This document shows, piece by piece, positions 52,093 to 61,055 of a DNA stretch of 64,000 nt. The stretch is from Flavipsychrobacter sp. GTDB taxonomy: Bacteria; Bacteroidota; Bacteroidia; Chitinophagales; Chitinophagaceae. The stretch is from positions 1-64,000 of the forward strand of contig JAEUVY010000102.1 of assembly GCA_016786565.1 (NCBI GenBank). Reading direction: 5' to 3'. Made by a program: the position numbers and the translations under genes. The number at the start of each line of letters is the position of its first letter. Position 1 is the first letter of the stretch. Below the pieces are notes generated by a model, which saw nothing but the letters and a program-made list of their open reading frames with translations, made no database searches and was not told where the DNA came from.

Positions 52093-52848
52093 TTACTTGT
52101 TCTTGTTCTTGAACTTACGGTTCTTATTATAGTTGTTGCCGCCCTGGTCGTTGCGGAAGTTGTTACCGCCCTGCTCGTTGCGGAAGCTGTTGCCACCCTG
52201 CTGGTTGTTGCGGTTGCCGCCCTGGTTGTTGTTCTTGAAGTTGCGGTTGTTGTTGTTATTGTTGCGCTGCTTGAAGTTGCGGTTGTTGTTCCCGCCCTGC
52301 GGGTTGGTATCAAAGGTCACTTTGTAGCCGCCGGTCTCATACTTCAGCATGCCACCGGTTATCTCGGCCAGCTCGTTCTTGATCATGTCATCGTGCACGG
52401 GCTCTTTGTGCCAGTTGCCATAGGCCAGCTTCATGTAGTAGCCAATAGCCTGCGTGAAACCGTGACGCTTGGCTTCGTCGGTCTCGGCCATAGCCCTGTC
52501 CAGTACCTCTTGCAGGTTGTGGCCCAGGTGGCGGTGACGGATACGCTTCTGCGGGTAGGGCAGCACCTCGGGTTTGGCAAACACCATCTCGGGCGTTGGG
52601 CACGGGTAGGGCGCATCCACATCCAGTTTGAACTCCGTCATCTGGAAGAGGTGGTCCCACAACTTGTGCTTGTAGTCCTCTATGGTCTTGAGGTGTGGGT
52701 TCAGTGTACCCATCAGCTCTATGATTATTTCGGCCTGCTGCAAACGCTTTTCCCTGCTGTCGATGGTTACCAGGTACTCTACCATCTTCTGCACATTACG
52801 ACCATATTCGGGCATCAGCATTCTGCTGCGCGTAGTATTATATTCCAT
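52093..52848 (-). CDS. DUF4290 family protein with Asn/Gly-rich tail
   Basis: 251 residues from the ATG at 52848 (MEYNTTRSRMLMPEYGRN), where this Bacteroidota family starts; the longer frame to 53046 is upstream noise. Residues 1-180 are the DUF4290 helical domain. The last 65 residues are low complexity: Asn, Gly, Gln, Arg and Lys in units such as GGNNFRNDQ and NNQQGGNSFRNE, ending KNRKFKNKNK. The basic Asn/Gly tail resembles RNA-binding RGG-like tails, so nucleic-acid binding is possible (inference). No signal peptide; cytoplasmic. Divergent from the S4-domain gene. Confidence 0.83.
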   Translation of the reverse strand: MEYNTTRSRMLMPEYGRNVQKMVEYLVTIDSREKRLQQAEIIIELMGTLNPHLKTIEDYKHKLWDHLFQMTEFKLDVDAPYPCPTPEMVFAKPEVLPYPQKRIRHRHLGHNLQEVLDRAMAETDEAKRHGFTQAIGYYMKLAYGNWHKEPVHDDMIKNELAEITGGMLKYETGGYKVTFDTNPQGGNNNRNFKQRNNNNNNRNFKNNNQGGNRNNQQGGNSFRNEQGGNNFRNDQGGNNYNKNRKFKNKNK

Positions 52849-53114
52849 TATTAGTTTAAAAATTAAAAGATCAATGCTATAGAAAACAACCTCCGTAAGA
52901 AACAGCAAGAAGTGCAATGCTGCCGAAGGGTAAGCTGGCCGTGATCTGCAATTGTGAGTGCGCAGGAAGCACCGCCGATGACACAAATATAGGGAATTAT
53001 GCCTTACAGATACATATATGTTGCATGAAAACACGGAAATTAACACCCCGGAATGACAGGTATTTTAACAGAACACCGCAGTGCGGGCCGCTGCAAATGT
53101 GTTATTTTGCAGGT

Positions 53115-53501
53115 ATGGAAAAGCCACGACTGGACAAATACCTCTGGTCCATCAGACTGTTCAAGACCCGCACACAGGCCACCGAGGCCATAGATAGCGG
53201 CAAGGTGAAAATGAATGGCGCGGCAGTGAAGCCATCGCGCAGTGTGTCTCTTGGCGACCAATACCAGATAAAGACACCTGCAGGCCGCAAAACCATTGAA
53301 GTGACCGGCCTGCTGTCCAACCGCGTGGGCTATGAAGAGGCCATAAAACACTATGTGGACATTACCCCCGAGGAAGACAAGATAGCCCCGCAGGCAATGG
53401 CACCCAGCTTCTATACAGGTAAGCGCCTGAGCAAGACAGGCCACCCTACCAAGAAGCAACGCCGCGATCTCGAAGACTTCCTCAGCGACCTGGGCGACTA
53501 A
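53115..53501 (+). CDS. S4-domain RNA-binding protein (Hsp15/HslR-like)
   Basis: 128 residues from the ATG at 53115. The S4 domain occupies about 4-65: RLDKYLWSIRLFKTRTQA and GKVKMNGAAVKPS are the RNA-contacting helices and loop, as in HslR, which rescues 50S subunits carrying stalled peptidyl-tRNA. The C-terminus has a short basic stretch (GHPTKKQRRDLEDF) seen in Bacteroidota members. A TTATTTTG -7-like box ends 5 nt before the ATG. The in-frame extension up to 52917 is rejected because it precedes that box. Confidence 0.9.
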   Translation: MEKPRLDKYLWSIRLFKTRTQATEAIDSGKVKMNGAAVKPSRSVSLGDQYQIKTPAGRKTIEVTGLLSNRVGYEEAIKHYVDITPEEDKIAPQAMAPSFYTGKRLSKTGHPTKKQRRDLEDFLSDLGD

Positions 53502-53507
53502 AACGAA

Positions 53508-53532
53508 GAAGCCCCCAACGTGTGGAGGCTTC
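53508..53532. terminator. Hairpin between convergent genes
   Basis: GAAGCCxCC / GGxGGCTTC stem (one mismatch) with an 8-nt loop, right after the S4 stop. It may serve both convergent genes; the T-tracts are weak. Confidence 0.55.
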
Positions 53533-53558
53533 CGGAATATAGTATTGTAAAAGGTGGC

Positions 53559-54749
53559 TTAGTTCACTGCTACAAAGTTGCCCGGTATAGTGCGGGTCCA
53601 GTTCTGGCCGCCATCAGCGCTTTCGTAGATACCGGCATTGGTTGCCAGATAAATGAACTTGCGCACGTTTCCGTTTTTGTAAACGTTCTTCTTGGCGGCA
53701 ATGCTACGCACGGTCACGTTGTTACCGAGGCCCTTGTTGGCTGGCTCCCAGGCGTTGGTGTGTGTGTTCAGCACATAGAGGCCTTTACCCTCGGTACCTA
53801 CAAGGCAAACCTCTTCGAACGGCGTCTCGATGCACAGCAGAGCGGTGTTGGCCGGGAGACCGGTGTTGTATGGTGCCCAGTTCTTACCCAGATCGTCTGA
53901 GAACCATGCGCCATAGTTGCACGAACCGTCAACAGCTATAAGGCGGTTGTTCATGTGACCCAGGTAGAAGTAACCGGTGTCGGTATAAGTGGTGCCGTAT
54001 GGAGGCAGCGGTGTACCCGATGTGTTGCCACCGTAGATGTATGGAATGAGACCGGGGTTAGCGGTCACCTCTATCCACCTGTTGGTGTAAACGGCATCAT
54101 CCTTGCCCTTACGCACAAAGTTGCGGTGATGGATCACATCGTTGTCGGCAGGGCCCGAGTAAGCCAGACCGCACAATGTACCATCAGCCAGCTGTGTGAA
54201 CGACTTCATACGCACCGGCAGCTTGCCCACACCCAGTGTGTCGTAAGATCCATCAAGCGCCCATGTGTTGGGGTTGCCGAAGTTGTCGGAGTAGATCACA
54301 CCCAGCCAGTTGCGGTCAGGGTTCGGGGCACTCGAGATCGAATAAACACGATTGCCCCACTTCGGCAAGTTCACGATCATGCTCTGATTGGTATTGAGCA
54401 GATTGCCGCTGCAGGTAAATGCGGGGTAAGTAGAAAGTGAATCGTAAGTGTTATTGAAGTTCTTACCGTTGTTGTTGCTGTAATACAAGTGGGTCTTTAT
54501 CCACAAGATGTTGTTGCCTGAAGTTGCTACAGCGCGGCAGCTCTTACCATCGGGCGGGAAGAGGACACCATTGAAGTTACGACCATCGTTGGTGTTGTAG
54601 AGGGCGCCCGCCGAGTCGGAAAAATACAGGCTGAAAGGGGTCTGTATCCCGTTGTTGTTGTCGATAGCGGTAGTGCGCTTGCAACCGGTGATACCGGCAC
54701 CTAGCAACACTGACAGGCAGCTTATATATAACAGGGACGATTTACGCAT
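53559..54749 (-). CDS. Lipoprotein with Ycf48/BNR-like beta-propeller
   Basis: 396 residues. The lipobox GITGCKR puts the lipid-modified Cys at about 23. The remainder is a propeller of the Ycf48/sialidase-like type: repeated YYSNNNGKNFNNTYDS, WFSDDLGKNWAPYNTGLP, GIYESADGGQNWTRTIPG, each with an SxDxGxxW (Asp-box) core. Asp-box propellers bind proteins or glycans, or are glycosidases when catalytic residues are present, which I could not identify. No sorting domain; anchored by lipid. A TTACCCCTACT element lies about 80 nt upstream (54830-54837 on plus). Confidence 0.82.
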   Translation of the reverse strand: MRKSSLLYISCLSVLLGAGITGCKRTTAIDNNNGIQTPFSLYFSDSAGALYNTNDGRNFNGVLFPPDGKSCRAVATSGNNILWIKTHLYYSNNNGKNFNNTYDSLSTYPAFTCSGNLLNTNQSMIVNLPKWGNRVYSISSAPNPDRNWLGVIYSDNFGNPNTWALDGSYDTLGVGKLPVRMKSFTQLADGTLCGLAYSGPADNDVIHHRNFVRKGKDDAVYTNRWIEVTANPGLIPYIYGGNTSGTPLPPYGTTYTDTGYFYLGHMNNRLIAVDGSCNYGAWFSDDLGKNWAPYNTGLPANTALLCIETPFEEVCLVGTEGKGLYVLNTHTNAWEPANKGLGNNVTVRSIAAKKNVYKNGNVRKFIYLATNAGIYESADGGQNWTRTIPGNFVAVN

Positions 54750-54854
54750 TTTTATGCTGGTTTGCTTGGGTTAAAAAACAAGTTAACAAAGATAAGTAAT
54801 ATAGTGAGATTACGTAACGTAGCCAAAAGTAGGGGTAAGCAACCCTAAAACGCG

Positions 54855-56501
54855 TCAGAGCGCCGGTTTATTGCCGATATCGTTGATGCGCATACCGAAG
54901 TCTATCAGCTCCAGAATGCTGTTCTCGTCGGTATTCAGAAAATTAATATCGAGCGAGAATTTATAGGCATTGTCCACATACTTGCCGCCCTTCAGGGTAA
55001 TGTCGCTGAGCAGCTTCTTACTCTCGGAGATAATGGCTGAATCGCGGGGAGAGTTGGAAATACCGGGGTCCACGTTGCGGAAAAGCTCATTGATATCGAG
55101 GGTGAGCGCGAACGGCTGGCCATAGGCTGCATCGGTGTAGATATCCTTCATCTTCTGGCCCATAAACGCCCCCGACAGGAAGCCGGTAGCGTAGTTCCGC
55201 TTGCTGGTGATAACGGCATAACGGTCGTTCATCATCAGGAACACAGAATCGCTGGAGGTGAGCGGCAGCACAAAGCCTGAGCCATCTTTGAGTGGCTGCA
55301 TACCGCCTTCTTTGGCCATATCCAGCAAGTGAGTGAAGTTCTCCTTCTTGTTGATGCGGATCACGTAGGTCATAGTCATAGATGCCTTTTGCTCTTTATG
55401 GGTCACCATTTGCCCCATGAACATGTCCGACTTCATCTCGGCATCCAGCACGAAGTCGCTCATCAGAATGGCCATGTCGCCGGTGAATGCTTCGAGCAGG
55501 TAGTCTACGTCAAGGCCCTTGGTGGCAAGGCCCACATTGGTTATACCAAAAAGGCCCAGCTTTTCGAGCAGGGTGCGCACACCGGATGGTGAAATGTGCA
55601 TGGAGAGCAGCATATCCATGTTCTTCTTGGGCAGGCGGTCCAGCATTTCGCGGTCGGCCTCTACCTCGCCGAAGTCCCTGGTGGCCTCTTCCACATGGGC
55701 GGGCAGGAAGTAATTGACCTCGGCACCTATGTTGCCCTTGCCAAACTCGAAGCCGGCCGTGATGATGGCATCCTTCCACATGGCGGAAGAAAGCGAGATA
55801 CCGTTGAAGCTGAGTGGTGTGCCATCGCTGTTGAAGGCCGAGCCATAGTTGAGCCAAAAGGAGAGATCGTACCTATGCGCCTGAAATGCAGAGAAGCGCT
55901 TGTTGCTGACAATAGAGTTGGCCACCGGCACCTTGAAGGCTTCATCCATAGCAGTGATGAGGGCAGCGGCAATGGAAGTATCTTCCCCTGCATCCTCTTC
56001 GGCAAGCGACACCGCGGGGGCATTCATGAGAATGAGCAACTCCGCCGACCAGCCGGCATACATGCCCTTGCCCAGTGCTGCCTGCCTGCGGCCATTCTGC
56101 TGCTGCACCGTAACTGCAGGAAAAGCGGTCTTTATGTACTGCTCCCACTTGGTAGCATCGGAGAGGGGGATGAGCCCTACAATGACCTTACCATCGGTGA
56201 AGCGGTTGTCGTTACGGGTATAAACGTAGAAGGTATTGGAGACGTCGAGTCCGGCGTCTTCAATACCTCCTACCATATCATCCGCGTTTTTCGCGGGCAT
56301 TCTTTTCTGAATCTCCTTAAACAGCTTGCTGCCTGTGATGAGGTTCCACGCTATCTTTTTGCTGAGGGACCTAAGATTGACCCCTACTACCCCCACTGCA
56401 TCCTGCGGTATGTACCGGGCGTTGTCGGGGACCTTGCTGCAGGCACTCCATAGTACCGCAACGAAAGTGAGCAAAAGAATTACGCGGCCATATCGCGGCA
56501 T
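54855..56501 (-). CDS. DUF4836 family lipoprotein
   Basis: 548 residues from the ATG at 56501; the frame two codons longer would need a TTG. Lipobox LWSACSK gives the lipidated Cys near residue 20. The mature start VPDNARYIPQDAVGVVGVNL is characteristic of DUF4836, a Bacteroidota family of unknown function with a bilobal alpha/beta body. The start is 15 nt after the DUF3127 stop, so both are probably on one transcript. The surface or periplasmic side is not decided by the sequence after Cys. Confidence 0.85.
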   Translation of the reverse strand: MPRYGRVILLLTFVAVLWSACSKVPDNARYIPQDAVGVVGVNLRSLSKKIAWNLITGSKLFKEIQKRMPAKNADDMVGGIEDAGLDVSNTFYVYTRNDNRFTDGKVIVGLIPLSDATKWEQYIKTAFPAVTVQQQNGRRQAALGKGMYAGWSAELLILMNAPAVSLAEEDAGEDTSIAAALITAMDEAFKVPVANSIVSNKRFSAFQAHRYDLSFWLNYGSAFNSDGTPLSFNGISLSSAMWKDAIITAGFEFGKGNIGAEVNYFLPAHVEEATRDFGEVEADREMLDRLPKKNMDMLLSMHISPSGVRTLLEKLGLFGITNVGLATKGLDVDYLLEAFTGDMAILMSDFVLDAEMKSDMFMGQMVTHKEQKASMTMTYVIRINKKENFTHLLDMAKEGGMQPLKDGSGFVLPLTSSDSVFLMMNDRYAVITSKRNYATGFLSGAFMGQKMKDIYTDAAYGQPFALTLDINELFRNVDPGISNSPRDSAIISESKKLLSDITLKGGKYVDNAYKFSLDINFLNTDENSILELIDFGMRINDIGNKPAL

Positions 56502-56516
56502 AGGCAAGTAGTTTAA

Positions 56517-56945
56517 TTAAAACGGCAGATCATCAACCGTGCCGGCAGATGAGCTGTTGTATGCAGGTGCGCTGTTGTAGCCGCCCTGGTTTGGAGCGGG
56601 TGCATTGTATGCAGGTGCCTGCGGAGCCGAAGCAGCAGGTGCACCGGCTGTTGCAGCCTCTACACGCCATGCGTCCAGGTTGGTAATATATTTGGTCTGG
56701 CCGTCCCTCTTGTCTACGTAGGAGTTGCCCTTGATGTTGAAACTTACTTTGATCAGATCTCCCGTGTTGAAACGGTCGATGATCTCGCACTTATTCTGAA
56801 CCAACTGCAACTTCGCGAAGTTGGTGTAGATGTTACCATTGATCTCTTCTGCAAGTTCCATCACAAATTCACGCTTCTTGAATTTTTCACTTACCTGCAA
56901 CGTGTCGTACTTAACCAGCAATTTACCTGTTACTTCTAAACTCAT
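56517..56945 (-). CDS. DUF3127 OB-fold protein with SSB-like acidic C-terminus
   Basis: 142 residues. Residues 1-100 are the DUF3127 domain: MSLEVTGKLLVKYDT, FKKREFVMEL, GDLIKVSFNIKG and YITNLDAWRVE, an OB-fold pattern like single-stranded DNA-binding proteins. An Ala/Pro/Asn-rich linker of about 35 residues follows, and the last five residues are DDLPF, close to the DDIPF tip with which SSB recruits replication and repair proteins. It may therefore be a second ssDNA- or RNA-binding protein (inference). First gene of the pair with the DUF4836 lipoprotein. Confidence 0.85.
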   Translation of the reverse strand: MSLEVTGKLLVKYDTLQVSEKFKKREFVMELAEEINGNIYTNFAKLQLVQNKCEIIDRFNTGDLIKVSFNIKGNSYVDKRDGQTKYITNLDAWRVEAATAGAPAASAPQAPAYNAPAPNQGGYNSAPAYNSSSAGTVDDLPF

Positions 56946-57015
56946 TTTGAAAATATTTAATAATTAAAGACAATTCAAACAAAAATACAAATATCAACGG
57001 ACGAAAACAATAAAA

Positions 57016-57042
57016 AAAACGCCCGATAAGTTCGGGCGTTTT
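57016..57042 (-). terminator. Terminator of tRNA-His
   Basis: On minus: AAAACGCCCGA / TCGGGCGTTTT with a 5-nt loop and eight T in a row, 20 nt beyond the tRNA CCA. Confidence 0.92.
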
Positions 57043-57061
57043 AAAATGAGTGTACCTCATT

Positions 57062-57139
57062 TGGGGAGGCTGAAGGGTTTCGAACCCTCGACCCTCAGAA
57101 CCACAATCTGATGCTCTAACCTACTGAGCTACAGCCTCC
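57062..57139 (-). tRNA. tRNA-His (anticodon GTG)
   Basis: Read on minus: acceptor GAGGCTG / CAGCCTC, TA at 8-9, D-stem GCTC/GAGC, anticodon stem TCAGA/TCTGA with loop TTGTGGT (anticodon GTG), T-arm GAGGG-TTCGAAA-CCCTT. The extra 5' G (position -1, plus 57139) opposite discriminator C73 (plus 57065) is the tRNA-His identity mark. CCA is encoded (plus 57062-57064). All stems pair (one G-T in the T-stem). Confidence 0.96.
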
Positions 57140-57224
57140 GTGATATTTGGGACGGCAAAGGTAGACAACTTTTTTGAAAAATCACAGGTATTTGTCTGCC
57201 ATTATTCCGGTCATATACCTGACA

Positions 57225-59207
57225 TTATTCTTTAATAAGCTTGAACGACCTGCCGGCTCCATGCTGCGTATTGACCCTGAGCAGGTACAGGCCTGCTGCC
57301 AGACTTTGAGCCGGTACTGAAACTGTGCCAGAAGCAGTCTGTTGCTGCCAGATGACACGACCGGCAATATCGGTGAGGGTGAGCGCAGCGCCTGCTGGCA
57401 GACCAGCCACTTCCCAAGACGCGGATGTAGGGTTTGGCGCTACGCCGATCATCTCCATCTCCAGTTCGTTGACGCCCATGGTCAGATCGCGGCCAATGTT
57501 CTGAACACTGTCAATCAGCCAATCGTTCGGATCGAGCGAAAGTCCGAGCATAGGCACCTTCCATGTGAAATGGAATGATTGTGATGGTTTATCAACTACA
57601 AAACGAACGGTTGAGTCGCCTGAAGCGGATGTCACCTTTATTTCGAGCGGCAGGGAGAAGTAGCGAACAGACCCCGGTACTGATGTTGTCTGGTCGATCT
57701 TCATATACACCTCTGTACCTACCTGATTCCACTTCACGGAGTAGATCGGGAATCCCTCGGCATAGAACCACTGGTGGAAGAATGTGTCGAACTTAACACC
57801 ATTCACTTCGGGCGTCATCATACTGATAGTCATATCGCGAAGATCGGCGATGGTACCAGTGCCGAAGCGTTTGGCGTGCTGCCATCCTTTGAGGATATTG
57901 AAGTAGAAGGAATCGTTATTGACCACGTGGCGCAACATGTGTACTACACAAGCACCCTTGTCGTATGAGATACGGCTGTCGAATATGCGACCTTCGTTGG
58001 TAGTATCATCTACATAGATAACGCCACCGGGTTGAGACATCACATTGCGCTGCCTGTCCACCATATCGGCAGTAGCGGCGGCGTGCCCGCGGAACTTATC
58101 GAGATAGAGGTACTCACTGTAGCTGGCAAAACCCTCGTTGATAACAATATCTTTCCATGAAGCGCAAGTGACATTGTCGCCAAACCACTGGTGACCCAGC
58201 TCGTGCGCTACCAACCAGCTCTGGAAGAAACCCAGTGTGGTCATGGTCTGGTGTTCCATACCCCCACTCAATGGTGCCATGGCATGTCCGTACTTTTCTT
58301 TCCAGAAAGGATAGCGGCCAAAGAGGTCGCTGAAGAGGTTGAGTTGCTGTGCTGTACTGTCTATAATGCTCTTGTTGAAAGTGAGGATGGTTGGACGGTC
58401 GTACACGTAATTCTGCACCAACATAGAATCGGTGCTGCCTGTGAAACGCATGTAGAAAGAGTAGTCGCGGTATTTGGCAATTGCCACCGATATGAGGTAG
58501 TAATCTATAGGATAACGCTCCTTCCATTCGAAACGGTTGCGACCACCACCCATTGGCGTGATAGACTGCAGGAGGCCGTTGCTGCCCACCTTCAGCGAAT
58601 CGGGTACAGTGACCCAGATATCGGCAGAGTCGATCTTATCGGTAAGTGACTGTTTGCATGGCCACCAATCTTTAGCACTATACGGCTCGGACAGCGTGAA
58701 GGTTACCCAATTGCCCCAGGAAGGTGATTGAAGATTGCTGATACCATGTATGTCCGAAGTAGTGCCTGACACCGGCGTACCATGATAAAACACCTGAGCA
58801 GTGAACATGCTGCCGGCTGCGCGAGGTGTGGCAAATGTTACCGTGCAAGTATCTCCGGTAACGACGACAGCGTGGGGCACGCCATCTATAAACACCGAAT
58901 CGGCAACGAGCGGTGGGAGCATCTCAAATACATAGCTGGTCAGTACCGGCTCCACCACTTGCGCAGTTGTGGTAACATTGCCCGCGATGGTGGTACTCTT
59001 GTTGTTCATCTCGAGATCGAGCTTCACGTACTTAACATCATACTTATCCTCATCGGGGTGCGCGACAGTTGGCTTTGCAGCATTGCCCATCTGCGCCATG
59101 CGACCTTTCACCGCGCTACACTTCCAGTCGTGTGCATGTTGCTGTGCGTTTGCGCCACAAAGAACTGTGACCAACAGCCCCAATGAAAATATTATCTTTT
59201 TATTCAT
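57225..59207 (-). CDS. Secreted M1 family metallopeptidase with T9SS sorting domain
   Basis: 660 residues; signal peptide to GANAQ (about 21). The M1 aminopeptidase layout is clear: N-terminal beta-saddle, then GGMEHQ (residues 315-320; GxMEN exopeptidase motif, here with His-Gln instead of Asn), HELGHQWFGD (335-344, zinc ligands His335 and His339, catalytic Glu336) and the third zinc ligand Glu358 in NEGFASYSEYLY. The C-terminus from about 575 is a type A sorting domain (APNPTSASWEV, LTDIAGRVIWQQ, GLYLLRVNT). It removes N-terminal amino acids from peptides outside the cell. The stop codon is followed by tRNA-His on the same strand. Confidence 0.93.
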   Translation of the reverse strand: MNKKIIFSLGLLVTVLCGANAQQHAHDWKCSAVKGRMAQMGNAAKPTVAHPDEDKYDVKYVKLDLEMNNKSTTIAGNVTTTAQVVEPVLTSYVFEMLPPLVADSVFIDGVPHAVVVTGDTCTVTFATPRAAGSMFTAQVFYHGTPVSGTTSDIHGISNLQSPSWGNWVTFTLSEPYSAKDWWPCKQSLTDKIDSADIWVTVPDSLKVGSNGLLQSITPMGGGRNRFEWKERYPIDYYLISVAIAKYRDYSFYMRFTGSTDSMLVQNYVYDRPTILTFNKSIIDSTAQQLNLFSDLFGRYPFWKEKYGHAMAPLSGGMEHQTMTTLGFFQSWLVAHELGHQWFGDNVTCASWKDIVINEGFASYSEYLYLDKFRGHAAATADMVDRQRNVMSQPGGVIYVDDTTNEGRIFDSRISYDKGACVVHMLRHVVNNDSFYFNILKGWQHAKRFGTGTIADLRDMTISMMTPEVNGVKFDTFFHQWFYAEGFPIYSVKWNQVGTEVYMKIDQTTSVPGSVRYFSLPLEIKVTSASGDSTVRFVVDKPSQSFHFTWKVPMLGLSLDPNDWLIDSVQNIGRDLTMGVNELEMEMIGVAPNPTSASWEVAGLPAGAALTLTDIAGRVIWQQQTASGTVSVPAQSLAAGLYLLRVNTQHGAGRSFKLIKE

Positions 59208-59285
59208 CCTGTAATTGTTTGATCGGCAAAGCTAACGCATTTGACTTTAACAGCAGGTAATACAGGACCGTTGGAAGAAGAACAA

Positions 59286-60929
59286 TCAATCGAGTGTGAC
59301 CCAAGCCATGCGGAGGGAAATATAGCTACCGCGCTTATACCGTATGAGTGATGCATAGACACCACGTTGCTCATCGAAATCGCCGCCTTCGACGTAACAA
59401 CTCTTGTACTCCTTGTCGAGCGGCTCACCCAACAGATACTCTTTTGTGATCTGTCGTTTGCGGTCCATGCGGTAGTAACAGGCATTGGCCAGTTCGGACG
59501 CATAGAGGGTGTCGCCGGGAGAAGTGATGGTATTTCTGATATTCTTTCCGCAGTCGTTGTAGATGATGTAGTGATTGTCGCCACGGGCATAAACTGCCGC
59601 TGAAAGGAATTGTCGTTCGGTTATCTGCGGTGGCAGATCGTTGAACATAGCGTGATCCTGCCAACGTTTGGCGAGGTAGGTTGGGCGATAATAATGACGG
59701 TAGCTGCGATAGTATTGTGACCGGGGTAAGACAGTGCCCCAGATCTCCTTACCAGTATCATCGACCTGAGTGATGCATATACTGCCAAGGTAGGTTTCGA
59801 ACGCACGGCTACGTGTATAGTTCTCGGCGGACATGTAGCGTTCATACGACTCGGACACAACAGTAGAGAGACCATTACTGTTGGTGAACATACAAAGCGG
59901 TAAACCGGCAAATGAGGAGGCCGTGTCTGTTTTTTCGATCAGCAGACTATTTGCCAGCTCATTTCTGAACCAACTGTAATTGCCGGTGAGGTCATGCTCA
60001 TCGAGCCTGAAGAGCAGATTTGACACAAATGCCGTGGGGCGCATCTCCACACCATATCTGTAAAATGCCTCGCGATAACTGAGCAGCAATACATTGATAG
60101 AGCCGGCAAAGGGGTTGTAAGAGCAGGTAGTGTAATATGGGTATATCTCGGTAGAGAGATCGGCCTTGCGTATGATGGGCTTTGCACCACCATTGGGTAT
60201 GTAAAAGACCTGCAGGTAATGGTTGTAGCGGGCGGCAGATTCAGTTAGACTGCCTGTGCCATTTACCAGCATTACCGACAGTCCCAACGACACGCATATA
60301 CCCTGAGGAAGGGCCTCGGCACCTGTGACAGTGAGGAAGTCGTAGTTTTTACGACCGGGATCCAGCTCCATTCGCTTGTATTCGTCATGGCGCTTGTTGT
60401 AGTATACCAGTTGTATGGAACATTTACGGAATTGGGGTACATCCTCCGCGAACAAAACAGCATATCCCTCCTCAGCTCTATTCTTTAATACAAAGAAGCG
60501 CATGGGTTTGGCGATGCCGTGAGAGCGCCCCACCCTATCTTCGGCAACGAGCTGGCCTGTGCGGGCATTGAACCGGAGACGAATGAGCGTGTGCCTGCCC
60601 ATGCGTTGCTGTTCCATAAAAAGAACGGCCTCTCCGTTCACTTCGTACAACCCCTTGAAAGATGACGTAGGCAGCAGGATAGCATCGAGCAGGTCGCTGG
60701 CAACAGTGCGGTTGGCCACCCTGTTGTGCGATGAATCGTATACGATAACAGTAAGCGGCTTATTGATCTCAAAATGAAAAAGGAGGGTGTGTCCGTTCTT
60801 CATGCAGAGGACCTTGTTGATCCCGTTTTCGGAGAGTAAGGTTGGCGGGCTTATGACAAAGTTGTCTTTTGCCGGTGCCTCAGCAGCAAGCAGCAACAGA
60901 CCTATGAGAGAGAAAACGATGCGAAGCAT
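59286..60929 (-). CDS. Secreted protein of unknown function
   Basis: 547 residues with a signal peptide (MLRIVFSLIGLLLLAAEAPA). The mature protein is rich in aromatic residues and beta strands, with blade-like repeats (HTLLFHFEINKPLTVIVYD, YYNKRHDEYKRMELDPG, ACYYRMDRKRQITKEYLLGE), suggesting a propeller-like fold; no family, lipobox or sorting domain was recognised. It precedes the M1 peptidase by 78 nt on the same strand and could be cotranscribed. Confidence 0.7.
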   Translation of the reverse strand: MLRIVFSLIGLLLLAAEAPAKDNFVISPPTLLSENGINKVLCMKNGHTLLFHFEINKPLTVIVYDSSHNRVANRTVASDLLDAILLPTSSFKGLYEVNGEAVLFMEQQRMGRHTLIRLRFNARTGQLVAEDRVGRSHGIAKPMRFFVLKNRAEEGYAVLFAEDVPQFRKCSIQLVYYNKRHDEYKRMELDPGRKNYDFLTVTGAEALPQGICVSLGLSVMLVNGTGSLTESAARYNHYLQVFYIPNGGAKPIIRKADLSTEIYPYYTTCSYNPFAGSINVLLLSYREAFYRYGVEMRPTAFVSNLLFRLDEHDLTGNYSWFRNELANSLLIEKTDTASSFAGLPLCMFTNSNGLSTVVSESYERYMSAENYTRSRAFETYLGSICITQVDDTGKEIWGTVLPRSQYYRSYRHYYRPTYLAKRWQDHAMFNDLPPQITERQFLSAAVYARGDNHYIIYNDCGKNIRNTITSPGDTLYASELANACYYRMDRKRQITKEYLLGEPLDKEYKSCYVEGGDFDEQRGVYASLIRYKRGSYISLRMAWVTLD

Positions 60930-60953
60930 GATGTCAATTACTTCTCAAGTTAC

Positions 60954-60980
60954 GAAAAAAGCCACGGGATGAACCGTGGC
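60954..60980 (-). terminator. Terminator of the XRE regulator gene
   Basis: On minus: GCCACGG - TTCATC - CCGTGGC followed by TTTTTT, located between the XRE stop (61056) and the next gene start (60929). Confidence 0.9.
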
Positions 60981-61055
60981 TTATTAAAAAGTTAGTTATA
61001 AATGATGTTACCAAACGATGCAGAGGAACAACATCCGTCTATGGCAGCAAGGAAC

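Noticed and set aside
52917..53114. N-terminal extension of the S4-domain protein
   Set aside because: It precedes the promoter-like box and has no resemblance to the family.
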